NCBI GenBank assembly: GCA_016935935.1
Contig: JAFGPZ010000295.1
Span: forward strand, 1 to 5,940
Direction of reading: 5' to 3'
DNA from: Deltaproteobacteria bacterium
GTDB lineage: Bacteria; Desulfobacterota; Syntrophia; Syntrophales; UBA2210
DNA length: 5,940 nucleotides
In this document: in pieces, positions 4,122 to 5,940 of the stretch
Numbering within the stretch: the stretch's first letter is position 1
How the letters are laid out: each line of letters opens with the position of its first letter
The notes under the pieces: model-generated
What the model was told of the DNA's origin: nothing
The model's input: the letters and a program-made list of their open reading frames with translations, nothing else
Databases searched by the model: none
Made by a program: the position numbers and the translations under genes

Positions 4122-5940
4122 ATGTTCGATGGTTTTATTGGTGTTGTCAGTCACTTGGGGAATCTTTTTACATTTTACAACATGACGATTCTGATTATAG
4201 GTGTCGTTGGCGGAATTATCCTCGGGGCACTTCCTGGCGTGAGTCCTACGCTGGCCGTTGCCCTTCTGGTCCCCTTTACCTTTTACATGGAACCTGCAAG
4301 CGGGCTGATCCTTTTGGGCGCTGTGTATACTTCATCCGTTGCCGGCGGCGCTATCTCGGCAATACTTATAAATGTTCCCGGTGCTCCCGCCAACATTGCG
4401 ACATTGCTTGACGGCTATCCCATGGCGAGATCGGGGAAGGCGGAGCAGGCTCTCTATACGTGTTTCATCAGTTCCTTTATCGGAGGACTCTTCGGCATGG
4501 TGATCATGATATTTTTAACCCTGCCGCTCGCAGAATTCGCCCTTAAATTCCGTTCCACGGAGATATTCTGGATTGCCATCCTGGGCCTGACCGTGGTTGC
4601 CGGATTGGGAACGGGAAACATGACAAAGGCGCTCATCTCAGGTGCCTTCGGTTTATGGCTGAGCACAATCGGCAGTAACCCCGTCACGGGGGAGTTCCGT
4701 TTTGTATTTCATGATATCCTGATGGGCGGCATTAACATACTGCCGGCGCTGATCGGCCTCTTCGCCATACCACAGGCATTTTCGCTGGCCGAATCTTATG
4801 GCACCCTGCGTACATCCTTTAAGATCCAGCGTGAAAAGGGTCTTTTCGCAAAGACCTTCATCCAGATGCTGAAAATGGTTCGTGTCCAGACTATCGGCTC
4901 CATAGTGGGGTCAATCATCGGTATCATTCCCGGCGTCGGCGGACAGGTTGCCGGCATCGTCGCCTATGATCAGGTGAAGAAAATGTCCAGGCACCCCGAT
5001 AAGTTCGGCACCGGTATTCCAGACGGCGTGGCGGCTGCAGAGTCGGCCAACAACGCAATGGTGGGTCCCTCGCTTATTCCTCTACTGACGCTGAGTGTGC
5101 CTGGCAGTCCAACGGCCGCCGTACTACTGGGCGGGCTCCTCATTCACGGTATCTTCCCAGGTCCCGACCTTTTCCGGCTCCACCCTGCAATTGTCCACAC
5201 ATTTATCGGTTCACTGGTGCTTGCACAGATCGGGATGTTCATCTTTGGGACTATAATCGCCCGGTATTCCAGCTGGGTCGTCAGGGTTCCCGACATCTAC
5301 ATGTCCGTATCAATAATCATACTTGCCACCTTCGGTACCTATTGTGTGAGCAACAACTTCCAGGACGTCATAATTATGTTCGCCATAGGGGTTATTATGT
5401 ACATCGGGGATAAATTCGGCTTCTCGGCGCTGCCCGTGGTTATGGGCGTTATCCTTGGAGTCATTGCAGAAGGCAGTTTTCTGAAGGCCTATATGATATC
5501 CACATCGGCCAGCGGATTTTTTACCTACTTTTTCACAGGCTGGATCAATGTCATAGTTATGCTACTCTGCCTTATCTCCATTGTCTACGGTATTTACAGC
5601 GGTATCAAGGGCAAAAAGGCTCAACCGAAGAGGAGTGATATCATAGTTTCTATCATAATGATGGTTGTGGGAATATTGCTCTATCGCTCGTTGGATGCAG
5701 AGGATCCCCTGTCATGTATCTTTCCAAATGCTACGCTGTTGACTATGATATTTCTGTCGGCATTGTTGTTCGTTATGACCCTCATTTCTATTAAGAAAGG
5801 GACCATATCCGGCGCGATCGGTGAGCCAAGCCTTACATTCTCCAGGGCGAGAGTGATTATCACTATGACCCTTGTCTTGGCATATCTCTGCCTGTTGGAG
5901 ATAACAGGGTTTTATTTCACTTCAATACTCCTTTTCTTCG
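4122..5940 (+). CDS. tctA: TctA-type permease fused to a TctB-like domain (3' end outside window)
   Basis: The frame stays open for 606 codons to the window end without a stop. Residues 1 to about 495 are a complete TctA permease, the large multi-spanning subunit of TTT transporters, which use an ion gradient to import carboxylates delivered by TctC. Both halves carry the signature loops: GALPGVSPT (35-43), NVPGAPAN (84-91) and DGYPMARSGKA (97-107) in the first; GIIPGVGGQ (267-275), AAAESANNA (304-312), VPGSPTAA (326-333) and IHGIFPGPD (341-349) in the second. After a basic linker (GKKAQPKRSD, 497-506) come further membrane segments (about 507-521, 537-557 and from 575) with the TctB-like features FPNA (534-537) and LEITGFYFTS (592-601). 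TctA alone is about 500 residues, so this is a probable TctA-TctB fusion, expected to end near residue 650. It explains why no separate tctB lies between tctC and this gene. The TctA part is secure; TctB identity is likely. Confidence 0.92.
   Translation, partial: MFDGFIGVVSHLGNLFTFYNMTILIIGVVGGIILGALPGVSPTLAVALLVPFTFYMEPASGLILLGAVYTSSVAGGAISAILINVPGAPANIATLLDGYPMARSGKAEQALYTCFISSFIGGLFGMVIMIFLTLPLAEFALKFRSTEIFWIAILGLTVVAGLGTGNMTKALISGAFGLWLSTIGSNPVTGEFRFVFHDILMGGINILPALIGLFAIPQAFSLAESYGTLRTSFKIQREKGLFAKTFIQMLKMVRVQTIGSIVGSIIGIIPGVGGQVAGIVAYDQVKKMSRHPDKFGTGIPDGVAAAESANNAMVGPSLIPLLTLSVPGSPTAAVLLGGLLIHGIFPGPDLFRLHPAIVHTFIGSLVLAQIGMFIFGTIIARYSSWVVRVPDIYMSVSIIILATFGTYCVSNNFQDVIIMFAIGVIMYIGDKFGFSALPVVMGVILGVIAEGSFLKAYMISTSASGFFTYFFTGWINVIVMLLCLISIVYGIYSGIKGKKAQPKRSDIIVSIIMMVVGILLYRSLDAEDPLSCIFPNATLLTMIFLSALLFVMTLISIKKGTISGAIGEPSLTFSRARVIITMTLVLAYLCLLEITGFYFTSILLFF

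Noticed and set aside
1..5940. CRISPR array, tRNA or rRNA genes, insertion sequence with transposase
   Set aside because: No regularly spaced repeats, no cloverleaf-like segment, no rRNA-like sequence and no transposase motif were seen on either strand.

Overview
The window reads as a bacterial chromosome segment of moderate G+C. It uses strong Shine-Dalgarno sites and encodes an exported periplasmic binding protein, which points to a Gram-negative host. An AMP-forming acyl-CoA ligase beside a tripartite tricarboxylate transporter (TTT) would suit an anaerobic carboxylate degrader such as a Desulfobacterota or Syntrophorhabdia relative. That taxonomic guess is inference; the sequence does not prove it.

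Layout, all genes on the + strand. Bases 1-87 look like the C-terminal tail of an unidentified gene. Bases 88-1143 hold no convincing gene. This long AT-rich stretch contains several inverted and direct repeats: a large hairpin at 242-282, a 12-base imperfect repeat near 376 and 443, a dyad at 426-440, a possible promoter with dyad at 576-604, paired AGGTATAAGG boxes at 786-825, and two dyads directly before the first complete gene. Bases 1144-2793 encode a complete acyl-CoA synthetase (549 aa). A 223-base gap follows, with a small dyad and a doubtful 27-codon ORF. Bases 3017-3991 encode a TctC-type solute-binding protein (324 aa). Between it and the next gene lie a textbook intrinsic terminator (4003-4037) and a second, AT-rich hairpin (4050-4085). 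From 4122 an ORF runs off the window end. Its first ~495 residues are a complete TctA permease, and it continues in frame into what looks like a TctB small membrane subunit, so it is a probable TctA-TctB fusion.

How the genes could work together: the binding protein captures a carboxylate in the periplasm, the fused membrane protein imports it using an ion gradient, and the ligase activates the imported acid as a CoA thioester. The terminator after tctC would yield much more binding protein than permease. No wholly new system is evident. The features most worth a second look are the TctA-TctB fusion, the tandem hairpins inside the transporter locus, the tandem dyads ahead of the ligase, and the repeat-rich upstream region.
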